Positions 12,381 through 20,700 of a stretch of DNA of 34,142 nucleotides are shown here, one piece after another. This DNA is from a virus: the IMG/VR virus record IMGVR_UViG_3300035698_003351, positions 1 to 34,142 of that record; one strand, 5' to 3'. Made by a program: the position numbers and the translations under genes. The notes below the pieces were generated by a model, which ran no database searches, was not told the origin of the DNA, and saw only the letters and a program-made list of their open reading frames with translations. The first letter of the stretch is position 1. Each line of letters begins with the position of its first letter.

Positions 12381-12567
12381 CTAAGTGCCTCCTGTTCCAT
12401 GCTTTGATTGCTTTTTCCTCAGAACTATATATCTTCGTCAAAGGCTCAACGTCACACTCTTCATTATTACATCCTATTGCAAACTCATCTTGCTGTTCTC
12501 CTACCATAAATCCTATTTCCCCACCACAAAAAGGACAGGGAAGTAATTTATCTTTTAGTTCATCCAT
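12373..12567 (-). CDS. Lar-like restriction alleviation zinc-ribbon protein
   Basis: This is a 64-residue protein. CPFCGG (Cys11, Cys14), Cys33 and Cys38 form the zinc ribbon, and the C-terminal EEKAIKAWNRR helix is the family's signature. Lar-family proteins from prophages modulate host type I restriction-modification. Whether this short protein does so is inferred. AAGGAGGAAGATTAG precedes ATG 12567. A broken paralogue lies at 10482-10660 and a remnant at 11681. Confidence 0.85.
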   Translation of the reverse strand: MDELKDKLLPCPFCGGEIGFMVGEQQDEFAIGCNNEECDVEPLTKIYSSEEKAIKAWNRRHLDG

Positions 12568-12744
12568 CTAATCTTCCTCCTTAGGTGGTTCTGGTAGTGG
12601 TTGAACTCCATAAATCATTTCGTGTATTTGCTTTGCTACCACCTCTACAAAATCATCTCCGTGTAATCCGTTTTTATTAGACACAAAATTCAAATTAATA
12701 TTAATCATTTCTTCTATTGCATCAACGCTTATCCATTCTTTCAT
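12568..12744 (-). CDS. 58-residue protein, unknown
   Basis: This gene is too short for a 60-residue cutoff. GGAGAGGGGA precedes ATG 12744, and its stop TAG lies directly before the Lar-like ATG. It is a helical, acidic protein (MKEWISVDAIEE start) ending in LPEPPKEED. That tail and the overlapping ribosome site are shared as a 20-bp repeat with the gene at 12009. No function is recognised. Confidence 0.8.
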   Translation of the reverse strand: MKEWISVDAIEEMININLNFVSNKNGLHGDDFVEVVAKQIHEMIYGVQPLPEPPKEED

Positions 12745-12765
12745 TCCCCTCTCCTATTCTTTGTG

Positions 12766-12791
12766 ACTATACTGCATAGTTAAAGTATAGT
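12766..12791. repeat. 8-bp inverted repeat
   Basis: ACTATACT (12766-12773) and AGTATAGT (12784-12791) are perfect reverse complements with a 10-nt spacer. There is no T tract on the minus strand, so it is a weak terminator candidate. It lies between the tRNA-like RNA and the small-gene array and may be an operator or an RNA processing hairpin. Confidence 0.5.
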
Positions 12792-12809
12792 TGTTGTATA
12801 ACTGTTAGG

Positions 12810-12931
12810 CTCTCAAGGCAGGATTTGAACCTACATCGTCAATACCAACTTCTTTGTTTAATCTATCGTCCATCATTAGAGGATATTCTCCTAGCACTGA
12901 TAGATGCGTTTCACCAGAACGCCACTTGAGA
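12810..12931 (-). tRNA. tRNA-like RNA with abnormal anticodon region
   Basis: On the minus strand, TCTCAAG (12931-12925) pairs with CTTGAGA (12817-12811), and the pairing extends three more bases outward. A perfect D-arm (GCGT/ACGC with GG in the loop, 12922-12906) and a T-arm with TTCAAAT loop (12834-12818) are at the correct distances. Between them lie 71 nt instead of about 23 to 40. A 7-bp stem (12905-12899 with 12867-12861) encloses a 31-nt loop, and a long variable segment follows. I find no 7-nt loop with U33, and CCA is not encoded. It could be an intron-bearing tRNA, a decayed tRNA or a tRNA mimic. Confidence 0.65.
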
Positions 12932-12935
12932 GCCA

Positions 12936-13457
12936 TTAATCGTTTGTATATAATATATCCTTAGGTCTAGCAAACGTTGAACCAACAACATGTCCACCAA
13001 ACTGTTTCTCAACTCGCTTAACTGCTATTGTTGTGTTTCTATCCAACCCAACGAACTCTTTAAGCTTATCACGGATCTTGCCTAGCTGCGCGTCATTCAA
13101 GTCCTCTTTAAGATACTCTTTCAACCAATGTATATGACTATTGTTTTCTGTATCGACTTTACTTGCCTTGTCTGACCATTCAGAAACTATTATTGATCTG
13201 CGCCAGTCTGGATTCTCCTTATCGAATCTATATCTATCCTCTTTATTTAACAATCTATAACGAACAACAGCTTCAGGAGGGGCAGGTTTAGTTAATGGTT
13301 TGATAGTATCTAGCAATTCGTCTGCAACAAACATAGCTAATGCTCTCTCTAGACCTTTCTGGTTGTCTTTGTATTCCTTAGCTATTTCATGGCATCTCTT
13401 TGGGACCCAATCGTATTTAGGGTCTCTGTAGTCATTGCCTATATTACCTATTATCAT
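12936..13457 (-). CDS. uncharacterised phage protein
   Basis: This is a 173-residue, soluble, charged and mostly helical protein. AAGGAG lies 6 nt before ATG 13457. A Pro-rich break (KPLTKPAPPEA) separates the N-terminal helical part from the rest. Its position downstream of the replication genes suggests a DNA-metabolism accessory, but no motif shows this. The tRNA-like RNA begins a few bases after its stop. Confidence 0.8.
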   Translation of the reverse strand: MIIGNIGNDYRDPKYDWVPKRCHEIAKEYKDNQKGLERALAMFVADELLDTIKPLTKPAPPEAVVRYRLLNKEDRYRFDKENPDWRRSIIVSEWSDKASKVDTENNSHIHWLKEYLKEDLNDAQLGKIRDKLKEFVGLDRNTTIAVKRVEKQFGGHVVGSTFARPKDILYTND

Positions 13458-13458
13458 C

Positions 13459-13860
13459 CTATTCTCCTTGTTCTAGGGCTTTTCTTACATTGTTAACATC
13501 TATATTTATAATTGTACCATTGTTTTCACAATAACCTCCACAATCTTCTTTAACTAATTTATCAAACACCTCTAAATAATGTTTTCTTATCCTATTTTCA
13601 ATAGCAAGACAACCACTTGTTCCAATATATTGATATAATAATTCATGGAGTATTTCATCTAAGCTCTCCTCTTTTACTTCTTCGAACCAGCCTTGGTCAA
13701 TTAAACTAATAATACAAGGATAGCCTAATCTGTAAACTGCCTTAGATATGCTTTCATCCATAGGCTTGCGTTTTGATAAGAAAATACTATCTTGAGAATT
13801 TGTCTCAACCACTTCTCCAACCTTTGCAAAAGGTAATTCTTTAAGAACTCTTACTTTCAT
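13459..13860 (-). CDS. uncharacterised phage protein
   Basis: This is a 133-residue protein. The N-terminus (MKVRVLKELPFAKVGEVVE) and the WFEEVKEE segment read as a small beta barrel followed by a helical part. Cys residues near 108-114 (CGGYC) might bind metal. GGGGAAAGC precedes ATG 13860. The family is unknown. Confidence 0.75.
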   Translation of the reverse strand: MKVRVLKELPFAKVGEVVETNSQDSIFLSKRKPMDESISKAVYRLGYPCIISLIDQGWFEEVKEESLDEILHELLYQYIGTSGCLAIENRIRKHYLEVFDKLVKEDCGGYCENNGTIINIDVNNVRKALEQGE

Positions 13861-13872
13861 GCTTTCCCCTTT

Positions 13873-14118
13873 CTAAAAGTTGTAATTTATAACATATTTA
13901 ACTGCTTCTGAAGAACTATTAAATATTCCTAATAAATCTATGCCACCATTATATGTATCTTTTACACAAATAGAACCATAATAACTGTAGTATATTACAC
14001 ACTTCCAAACACAAGCCCCAAATATTTCGTGTGTAACAAATACTATTTCCTTGTCCTTACCATTTTTATAAAAAATATTCACATATTTTTCTCCAACATC
14101 AAAAATTGCTCCTTTCAT
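13873..14118 (-). CDS. small beta-rich protein, unknown
   Basis: This is an 81-residue protein rich in Tyr, Val, Ile and Phe with three Cys, probably a small beta-sheet domain. GGGGAGAGC precedes ATG 14118, nearly the same leader as the next gene downstream. No family is recognised. Confidence 0.7.
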   Translation of the reverse strand: MKGAIFDVGEKYVNIFYKNGKDKEIVFVTHEIFGACVWKCVIYYSYYGSICVKDTYNGGIDLLGIFNSSSEAVKYVINYNF

Positions 14119-14131
14119 GCTCTCCCCTTTC

Positions 14132-14956
14132 TCATTTTAACAACTCCTTGATCTTATCCATCTCAGAATCAGCTTGAATATCCGGGTTAGATACCCAGCT
14201 CTCCCAATCATTAAACCATGTAGAACCATATTGAACGAACCCATCTTTAACTTCTTTACTGTTTTTATAGTTAACTAACGCAAGGTAGCAGTTCTGCATG
14301 TCAACTGTGTCTTTAACGGATTTCTTGTAGCGTGCAAATGAAAGTTTCTTCTTGACCTTACGCGGGTACATTTCCCAAAGCTTTTCAAAGGTTTTAATGA
14401 CCATTATATTATATTTATTATTTGTTAATTTGTTAATTTGTTGTTTAGTGGTTAGTGACCCCTCTTTTTTCGGTCTTTTCTCGTCGCCACCCACACTGGG
14501 TTGGCTGGAATCTTTTTCTATATCCTCTTTATTATCAATGGCTTTCGTAGAAGAAGCACCCTCTTCGGACGGTAATAAATGACCCTCACTAACCCACTGT
14601 GGGTTGAACTGTTGGTTGATGTCCGGGTCACTATTCTGGTAAGCATTGTAAGCGCATATAGTTATGATTGAACAGAGATGGTTAGCTGATAGGGTTAGGA
14701 AACTGCTGTCTTTTAGCTCTTTTAGGGCAGTTCTGACCTCTTGAACATTAAGGTTTACAGCCTTAGCCAACCTTCTACGACCTGTTACGTACTGCCCTCT
14801 CAGCAGTCTCACCTTATGAGTACCAACAAAGATGTCTTTATCTGCATGTGTTGCACTCAATAAAAGGTGAACTGCCAATCGGACTGCATTAGGCTTGCAA
14901 TACCAGCTGGTATCCATCATCTTGCGATGTAGACATATCCAACCATTATTAGTCAT
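14132..14956 (-). CDS. phage replisome organiser (DnaD-like / lambda O-like)
   Basis: This is a 274-residue protein. Residues 1-100 match the winged-helix N-terminus of phage replication proteins (GWICLHRKMMDTSWYCK, then a GQYVTGRRRLAKA helix). A Ser/Lys-rich linker covers about 125-180. The C-terminal domain (about 185-262) has FEKLWEMYPRKVKKK and a TWFNDWESW helix as in DnaD-like and primosome-loading proteins. It would bind the origin and load the helicase. The linker DNA carries iteron-like repeats and an AT-rich block, as in lambda O. The start overlaps the upstream DUF669-like gene by 8 nt. Confidence 0.85.
   Translation of the reverse strand: MTNNGWICLHRKMMDTSWYCKPNAVRLAVHLLLSATHADKDIFVGTHKVRLLRGQYVTGRRRLAKAVNLNVQEVRTALKELKDSSFLTLSANHLCSIITICAYNAYQNSDPDINQQFNPQWVSEGHLLPSEEGASSTKAIDNKEDIEKDSSQPSVGGDEKRPKKEGSLTTKQQINKLTNNKYNIMVIKTFEKLWEMYPRKVKKKLSFARYKKSVKDTVDMQNCYLALVNYKNSKEVKDGFVQYGSTWFNDWESWVSNPDIQADSEMDKIKELLK
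14403..14460. other. candidate replication origin (iterons plus AT-rich block)
   Basis: Three 8-bp units run head to tail on the plus strand at 14418-14441 (TTATTTGT, TAATTTGT, TAATTTGT). An AT-only block lies at 14403-14417, and a degenerate TTAGTGG/TTAGTGA pair follows near 14445-14458. They lie in the linker-coding part of the replisome-organiser gene, the place where lambda-type phages keep their origin. Low-complexity coding (Asn/Lys) is the alternative. Confidence 0.45.
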
Positions 14957-15371
14957 TTAAGAACTCCGGTGCATCTACAGTGTCAGTTTGTTCTTCATCA
15001 AGCACGTAATCTGTAACTTTTCCTTTCTCTTCCTTCACTTCAACTTTCCAGTATGTTGATCTATTTAGACACTTGTTCAAGATAGCCCTGAACTTACCGC
15101 TTGATGTATCTACAGATTCAAGTTGTGTGACATCAACACCCATAGCCTTAATAAACTTCACAAGCTTCCAAGTGCAGCTCTCTACCAACGTTATGTAGTC
15201 AGTAAGCTTGCGTCCTGCGTTGTCTCCTTCAGTGATCTTAGTAACAACCTTCAACTGCATATTACCAGACTTTGCTTCTACTTCTGTAATCTCTTGTGGC
15301 ACAACACGGTACATACCCGCTTCATAGAGACCCCCGCCTCCTTCTGTATCAACGTTCCAATCTACTTTCAT
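14949..15371 (-). CDS. DUF669-like ssDNA-binding protein
   Basis: This is a 140-residue protein. The GLYEAGMYRVVPQEITEVEAKSGNMQL start and the following strands with GDNAGRKLTDYI follow the DUF669 pattern, an OB-like phage family found beside Sak4-like ATPases. The tail is acidic, as in SSB proteins. CGGGAGGG precedes ATG 15371. It is probably the recombination and replication ssDNA-binding partner of the neighbouring ATPase. Confidence 0.85.
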   Translation of the reverse strand: MKVDWNVDTEGGGGLYEAGMYRVVPQEITEVEAKSGNMQLKVVTKITEGDNAGRKLTDYITLVESCTWKLVKFIKAMGVDVTQLESVDTSSGKFRAILNKCLNRSTYWKVEVKEEKGKVTDYVLDEEQTDTVDAPEFLND

Positions 15372-15390
15372 AATCCCTCCCGTTTTATTC

Positions 15391-15558
15391 TTAGACGCTT
15401 AAAGCGTCAATTATCTTATTAGTATTAGGGTTTTCTGCTAGGGCTTTTATTCCCGCGTTTATCGTGTCCAGACTGTACAACAACTGTCGTCTGCGTTCTT
15501 CCAACTTTTGTAGTGTTGTCTGGGGTTTCTTTGACTCTACATGTGACTGCTGGTCCAT
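15391..15558 (-). CDS. small coiled-coil protein overlapping the ATPase gene
   Basis: This is a 55-residue protein from ATG 15558 (or 57 from ATG 15564). AAGGAG is placed 8 nt before 15558. It is helical and Gln/Lys/Arg/Glu-rich (KLEERRRQLLYSL). All but its last 34 nt overlap the C-terminal end of the ATPase gene in another frame. Either both frames are used, or the last 50 or so residues of the ATPase are a frameshifted extension. GACGCTT-A-AAGCGTC, a 15-bp palindrome, lies at its end (15394-15408). Confidence 0.65.
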   Translation of the reverse strand: MDQQSHVESKKPQTTLQKLEERRRQLLYSLDTINAGIKALAENPNTNKIIDALSV

Positions 15559-16291
15559 AATCATGACTCCTTAGTTTTTGTATGACCCCCATTAGGTCAG
15601 CTGGTTCGCCAGATTGGTCATTGGCTCCACCAATACCACCGAACTGGGATTTACATAAGAATTGGTCATTAGGTCTAAACCTAATCCAACGCTTTCCTGA
15701 CTTCTCATGAACTTCCATGTGCCCTACAACGTCCACTAGACCACAGATATTAGGTGCGTATGATTTAGAGACCTTCGGTAAGATAAGGGTTAAGAGGTTA
15801 CCTTCTGCGCTACGTAGCTCTATAGGAAACTCCCATGCGTTAAAGATAACATTAATGCCTTTATACTGAAGATCACGGTAGAGATGCACCCATTCTTTCA
15901 TCTTGAATGCTACATCCCCGTACTCTTTAATCGTTGGCACTTCTTTACCCCTTCGCTTGGTTATACTTAGCAATAACTGGTTCTCTATCTCAGAAAGGTT
16001 ATCTAAGACAACGTATTTGAAGGGGTGGTCTGTGGTTCGTAACGTTTTATAGAGGTCTTCAACGGTCTTCTCAAACTCACCATCTTCAACGAACTTGATA
16101 AGCTCAAAGACAATGTGTCCTTTACCTAGCAAGGGTCCATCCCCTGCCTCTGAATTGACTATAAGTGTCTGCTCTGGTGGGAGGGTTGTTGCGAGAGTTG
16201 TCTTACCAACACCTGGATTGCCGTAGATAATGAAGGATATGCCTCGGTCAATCGTTGAGCCTACTGGTTTTAACTCTTTTAGATTTATCAT
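15425..16291 (-). CDS. Sak4-like RecA-fold ATPase
   Basis: This is a 288-residue protein. Walker A is GNPGVGKTT (24-32) and Walker B is YVVLDNLSE (93-101). The layout and the neighbouring DUF669-like and nuclease genes match phage Sak4/AAA_24 ATPases, which promote single-strand annealing and recombination. The C-terminal 50 residues are basic and unlike a folded domain, and they overlap a well-formed small gene in another frame. The start is ATG 16291, with GGAG upstream. Confidence 0.88.
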   Translation of the reverse strand: MINLKELKPVGSTIDRGISFIIYGNPGVGKTTLATTLPPEQTLIVNSEAGDGPLLGKGHIVFELIKFVEDGEFEKTVEDLYKTLRTTDHPFKYVVLDNLSEIENQLLLSITKRRGKEVPTIKEYGDVAFKMKEWVHLYRDLQYKGINVIFNAWEFPIELRSAEGNLLTLILPKVSKSYAPNICGLVDVVGHMEVHEKSGKRWIRFRPNDQFLCKSQFGGIGGANDQSGEPADLMGVIQKLRSHDYGPAVTCRVKETPDNTTKVGRTQTTVVVQSGHDKRGNKSPSRKP

Positions 16292-16309
16292 TAGTCAGCT
16301 CCTAGGTCC

Positions 16310-16474
16310 TTAGAATTTACCTGCTTTAATCCATTTAGATTGTGCAATGTTCATTACTTCAATCTTCTTTGCTACATCTGCTACTACCTTTGTTAGCTCT
16401 TTTACAGCATCTAAGATCATGCCAGTATCAGACTGTGTCGATTGTCTTGTTGAAACTTTCTTGTCTTCGTCCAT
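16310..16474 (-). CDS. 54-residue helical protein
   Basis: This gene is too short for a 60-residue cutoff. AAAGGAG followed by an A-rich spacer precedes ATG 16474. It has a polar N-terminus, then one amphipathic helix (residues 19-46, LDAVKELTKVVADVAKKIEVM). Its first 47 nt overlap the C-terminal end of the upstream gene. It may form a coiled coil or multimer and is perhaps an accessory to the adjacent ATPase. Confidence 0.75.
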   Translation of the reverse strand: MDEDKKVSTRQSTQSDTGMILDAVKELTKVVADVAKKIEVMNIAQSKWIKAGKF

Positions 16475-16709
16475 TTTTTAATCTCCTTTCTTTTTTACTT
16501 AACTTGATTTTTCTACAAATATCATCATAAGAAGTTTTTACTACTATGGGGTTATTATCTAAGCACACAATCATGGTGCCTTTAAACTCTGTGTCCTCTT
16601 TAAAATAATGTGAGCTAACAGTATGAACTGGATAAAAATATACAATATTATCCAAATTCAAACACATCGGCTTACCAGACTGCATTTCAACCATCATATG
16701 CTTTCTCAT
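16428..16709 (-). CDS. small beta-rich protein, unknown
   Basis: This is a 93-residue protein. It has a NLDNIVYFYPV strand, a GTMIVCLDNN strand and a TSYDDICRKI helix, a pattern seen in small FlbD-like or phage beta proteins; this resemblance is by eye only. The C-terminal 20 residues are very basic and encode the ribosome site of the next gene. The start overlaps the nuclease stop by 4 nt. Confidence 0.75.
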   Translation of the reverse strand: MRKHMMVEMQSGKPMCLNLDNIVYFYPVHTVSSHYFKEDTEFKGTMIVCLDNNPIVVKTSYDDICRKIKLSKKERRLKNGRRQESFNKTIDTV

Positions 16710-17620
16710 TTCTCCTCCTTGGCTTCAATTATTCCGTCCTTATTTATATGCACTTCTTTTCCCTCATATTTAAAATATAATTTAATCATTAATGGGTCTG
16801 GATATTCCTCAAAGCAAATCTTTTTGTAAGGACACTCGTAGTTGTATTTATAGCAGTTGTCAGTATTGCGAGGGAACGCTTTCCTGAGCCTGATGTCTCT
16901 AGTTACAGCCATCATATCTTGTTCCCACATATTAACCTCGGTATCACTGCGCCAAGAATAGAACTGCCCGAAGTACATAGCTGGTTTTTCTTTGTAGTCT
17001 TGCATGATCCTATTACCAAATCCGAACTGGTCTTCACTCACTCTCTTGCGAAGGAGAGGTTTCTTAATGTAATCATAAAGGATTCCCTTAACATCATAAC
17101 CTATCTGTTTCATGGCATAGAGATAGCCAGTTGACTGAGATGATGCGTTCATTCGGCTCTCGAATTGACGTTGGTTTAACCCAGTAGTTTTAAGCTCTCT
17201 AACCCACCAATTACCATCTTTAAGAATTAATCCATCAATGCGACCTTCATATCTAATCCCACGTAATTTATTCAAACGTACACTAAATGCTTTCTCACTT
17301 TCTATCACTTCGAACTTAGATAAATCTTTAAATGGATAGTTTGCAAACATTCCGATAGCAGTATATTTTGCAATGACTAAGTCTTCTTGTTCTTGTAATC
17401 CAACTTCACCAATCTTCTCGTCAAATGTCCTGACAAGTTCTTTAATAATTTCCTCGACGGTGAATCGGTTATAGAACATATCAAATGCCATGTGTACTGC
17501 TGAACCTAATGTAAGTGCTGATGATTTTTTAATGGGGGTAAGTTTTTGGTTGTAGCGCCAATCATACTTCTTTAAACAACTGCGGATAATTGAGGATTTA
17601 TTGTGACTTAGTGTTAACAT
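16706..17620 (-). CDS. Cas4/RecB-like PD-(D/E)XK nuclease with Fe-S cysteines
   Basis: This is a 304-residue protein from ATG 17620; a TTG two codons earlier lacks good spacing to AAAGGA. Nuclease motifs: GSAVH with His43, Glu110, GRIDG with Asp129, Glu142-Leu-Lys144, and Gln162. Cys15 plus Cys256, Cys263 and Cys269 match the four-cysteine 4Fe-4S arrangement of Cas4/AddB-type nucleases. It would resect DNA ends for recombination with the Sak4-like ATPase. It is the first gene after a promoter at 17658-17686. Confidence 0.9.
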   Translation of the reverse strand: MLTLSHNKSSIIRSCLKKYDWRYNQKLTPIKKSSALTLGSAVHMAFDMFYNRFTVEEIIKELVRTFDEKIGEVGLQEQEDLVIAKYTAIGMFANYPFKDLSKFEVIESEKAFSVRLNKLRGIRYEGRIDGLILKDGNWWVRELKTTGLNQRQFESRMNASSQSTGYLYAMKQIGYDVKGILYDYIKKPLLRKRVSEDQFGFGNRIMQDYKEKPAMYFGQFYSWRSDTEVNMWEQDMMAVTRDIRLRKAFPRNTDNCYKYNYECPYKKICFEEYPDPLMIKLYFKYEGKEVHINKDGIIEAKEEK

Positions 17621-17657
17621 GGGCAAGTCCTTTATTTGTGGGGTTAAGATTATTCAT

Positions 17658-17686
17658 AACTTACCACAAAACAAGAACCGTGTCAA
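17658..17686 (-). promoter_or_regulatory. sigma70-type promoter for replication genes
   Basis: On the minus strand, a perfect -35 TTGACA (17686-17681) is spaced 17 nt from TAAGTT (17663-17658), preceded by TGG as an extended -10. It lies between the end of the giant virion gene and the nuclease gene and would give the replication operon its own start. The -10 match is weak (3/6). Confidence 0.5.
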
Positions 17687-17717
17687 CCCCTATTTTACTC
17701 TAGAAGCTAACCCACTC

Positions 17718-20700
17718 CTACCAACGTTTTTTCTTCCATTTTTCCCAGAGCGCTTTGTTCTTCTGAAGCTCTTTTTCCTTCTGTAATTTCCTTTTGAAGA
17801 TATATGTATTGCGTCTATCCTTACGTTTCATTGTCTGGTTTATCTTGGTCTGGATAGTCTGGTCTGGCAAGTTACGTATGTCCTTTGTAGGGGTTCCTCT
17901 CATTATATCATCAGCAATGTCATTTGCTCTTCTGTTCCAATCCTCTTCAACATCATCTTTATACTGAGCTTTCTCATCTGCTGTTGAACCTTGAACATTA
18001 GCTGACGAAGCACTCACACCCCAAAGGATAAGGAACTTCCACCTTTGGTCTAGGTCTCGCGTCTCTCTCAACGGTAGCCCTCTATGTCCATCTATGAAGT
18101 GTCTGACTCTAAGTTCCCAATACTCTGCTGTATCCCTACCCATCAACGTTTCGCCCATAAGTGTCTCTCCTTGAGCGTTCTCCCATAGCTGACGTAAGTA
18201 GAAGTCCATCTTGTTTACGACTGTCTGACCGGGCTTTGTGATCCATTTAGCGGTATTCACCATCTCTCTCCAGACAATAGCATCAAGATATATGTTCTTA
18301 TCATTATCATCAAGCCAAGGTGTTCTGATCCTCCCGAACTTATCTACTGGGTTATGAAAGATATACCTGTCTTTCTCATTGGTTGTTCTTAGGTACTCAT
18401 ATTCAGGGTTCTCATCAGCAATCTTATCACCTATCAAACTTAACCCATACTGGATCATTCCAAATAAGAAGTATGCCGTTGAGAAGACATTAACGAGATG
18501 AGCCATAGCCATTGTTCCTGTTGCTTGTAGATCTTCCTTGGGAGTTTCACCCCACGTTATAAGATTGCGAGGATCTCCTGAGCCTCTACCTCTACCTCCT
18601 AAGGTCTTACCTCCTGTTCGGAGTTTCTTTTTCTTTCTAGATAACTTGCCCCAAGGAGTAGGACCGTATAATATGGTAGCCGAAGCCTGTTTTGCTAAGG
18701 AAACGTTAAAGTTTCTAGCAAAGAGAAATGCCTGTAGCCAGTCTTTCTCCCAACCATAGACCGTGTTATTAATCAACCCAGAAGATGTATTACAGAAGTT
18801 AACCGCAATGCGCCTTGCTTGTTCAGGGGTCATATCACCCACATTAACCTTAGGACCCACTACTCCGAAAGCTCCGATAGGTATTTTTCCTGATAGCATC
18901 AGCCTCTCAACAGCTTCAATATAACGATACATAACCCTAGGTAATACGTTACTGAAAGCGTACCTATCCATACCAAATTTACCACCAATTATCTCCCAGA
19001 AACGACCCCAGTTGCTCTTATTATACGGGTGTGTCTTTGATTCTGGCGAATCGTAGAAGGATTTATTAACCCAGTCAGGACTGAAGAAGGAAGCTCCGTG
19101 TTGCATATAGGATTCAAGCTTATCCAAGTCATACATATCAGTCTGCATATCAGAGAAAGGTTTATTGTCTTTACCGAAATTATACTTCTTAGCACCACCC
19201 CACAAGAACTTAACTGTAACTATGGGCTCAATAATAAGCTTCCATCTATCACTCCAAGACAGCCATCTCTCTGCGGATGATATAATCTGTATCAAGTATA
19301 ACTGTGGAATAGCCATAACTGTTTTCTTGTGGAGACCTTTCCACTTCAGAAAAGCTGCTACTTGATCATTGCCTCCCTTACGTTGGGTTTCATAGTACAA
19401 CCTAAGCGTATCAGCCAGGCTTGAGTGAACCCACGGTTCTTCCCAGCTACCTCTATAAAAGCTTCTAAGACCAGGAGCATCTTTCATTTGCTCATAACCT
19501 TTAGACTCTAAATATTTATGAGGATCCTCACCTTTCCCGAGCTTTTTCTCAACTTCTGGTGTGTATGTAATATATCCAAATTCATAATCATCATTAGGTA
19601 TTCCTGTAAGCATCTTAATAGTCTTTATCTGCTTTATCTTATTAAGAGATTCTTCTACATATATACCGAGACTAGCAGAGTAATCCTTTTCAACAAGCAT
19701 ACCATTGTCCGCTTCTTTGTCTGTAACAGCTTCAAACCCGGAACCTTTTTGGAACTCGGCTGTTGTTCTATAGAGTTTCTGATGTATCTTAGGAGTATCA
19801 GTTGCTGATGGTTTCTTTTTCTTCATCTTATTTGTAAACCTAGCATGATTGGAAGTATACCCGCGCTCTCTGTTAGCAACGACATTGGTTCTGTCCATTA
19901 ACCCGGAATCGATTAAGGCAAAGAATATCTTATCTTCTACGTTTACTTTATGCCATATCAGTATATCCTGTACTGGTTCAGTAAGCATCTTAAAGAAGAA
20001 CAACTCAGGTCTGCTCTTAGACCAAGCCAAGAGTTCAGTATCTTCGATAGCTTTAACTCCGGGTATAATCTCCATTAATCTGCGGTGGAACTCAAGCCTC
20101 TTCTCTATATTAGAGTGCATCTCGGAATCTTTTACGCCTTTGATTCTTCCAGCTTCCCAAAGAACACCCTTACCAATAGAAGAAATAGCTACCTGAGGTA
20201 TCTTATGATCACCTACTTGTATATAATTTATCTTAACCTCTTCATTAGCAAGTTGCATGATCTCACCGTACAAGGCAACAAGCGCCTTTTCCTGCTTAGT
20301 AGTAAGACTAAACCCTTTATATTCAGTTTCTACGTAGTTTCTTACCGCTTGCTTGCCTATATCTTCTATCTGCTTGCCCTTGTCTTGAGCAAAGTTAAGG
20401 TAATCTATTTGACCTATAGCTAGTCTTTGAGACATTTCAATTATGTCTTCCTTAGCTTTAGGAATCCTCAACCCTTTCCTCATGCGTTCTTCACCTAAAT
20501 ATGTCTTCATTCGCTGTATACGCTGTTGTTCTGTTTCACCCTTAGTGGGTTCGCCTACACCAAAGATCGTTGAAAATATAGGTATCTGAGCGATTTTAAG
20601 GTGTACTTTTAGCCATGGTCCAAAGTTATTAGGATTAATATAAGGAGGCATACTCTCCCTAGGCAATGGCTTTGGAGCCATAGGGTCACCAAGACCAGCA

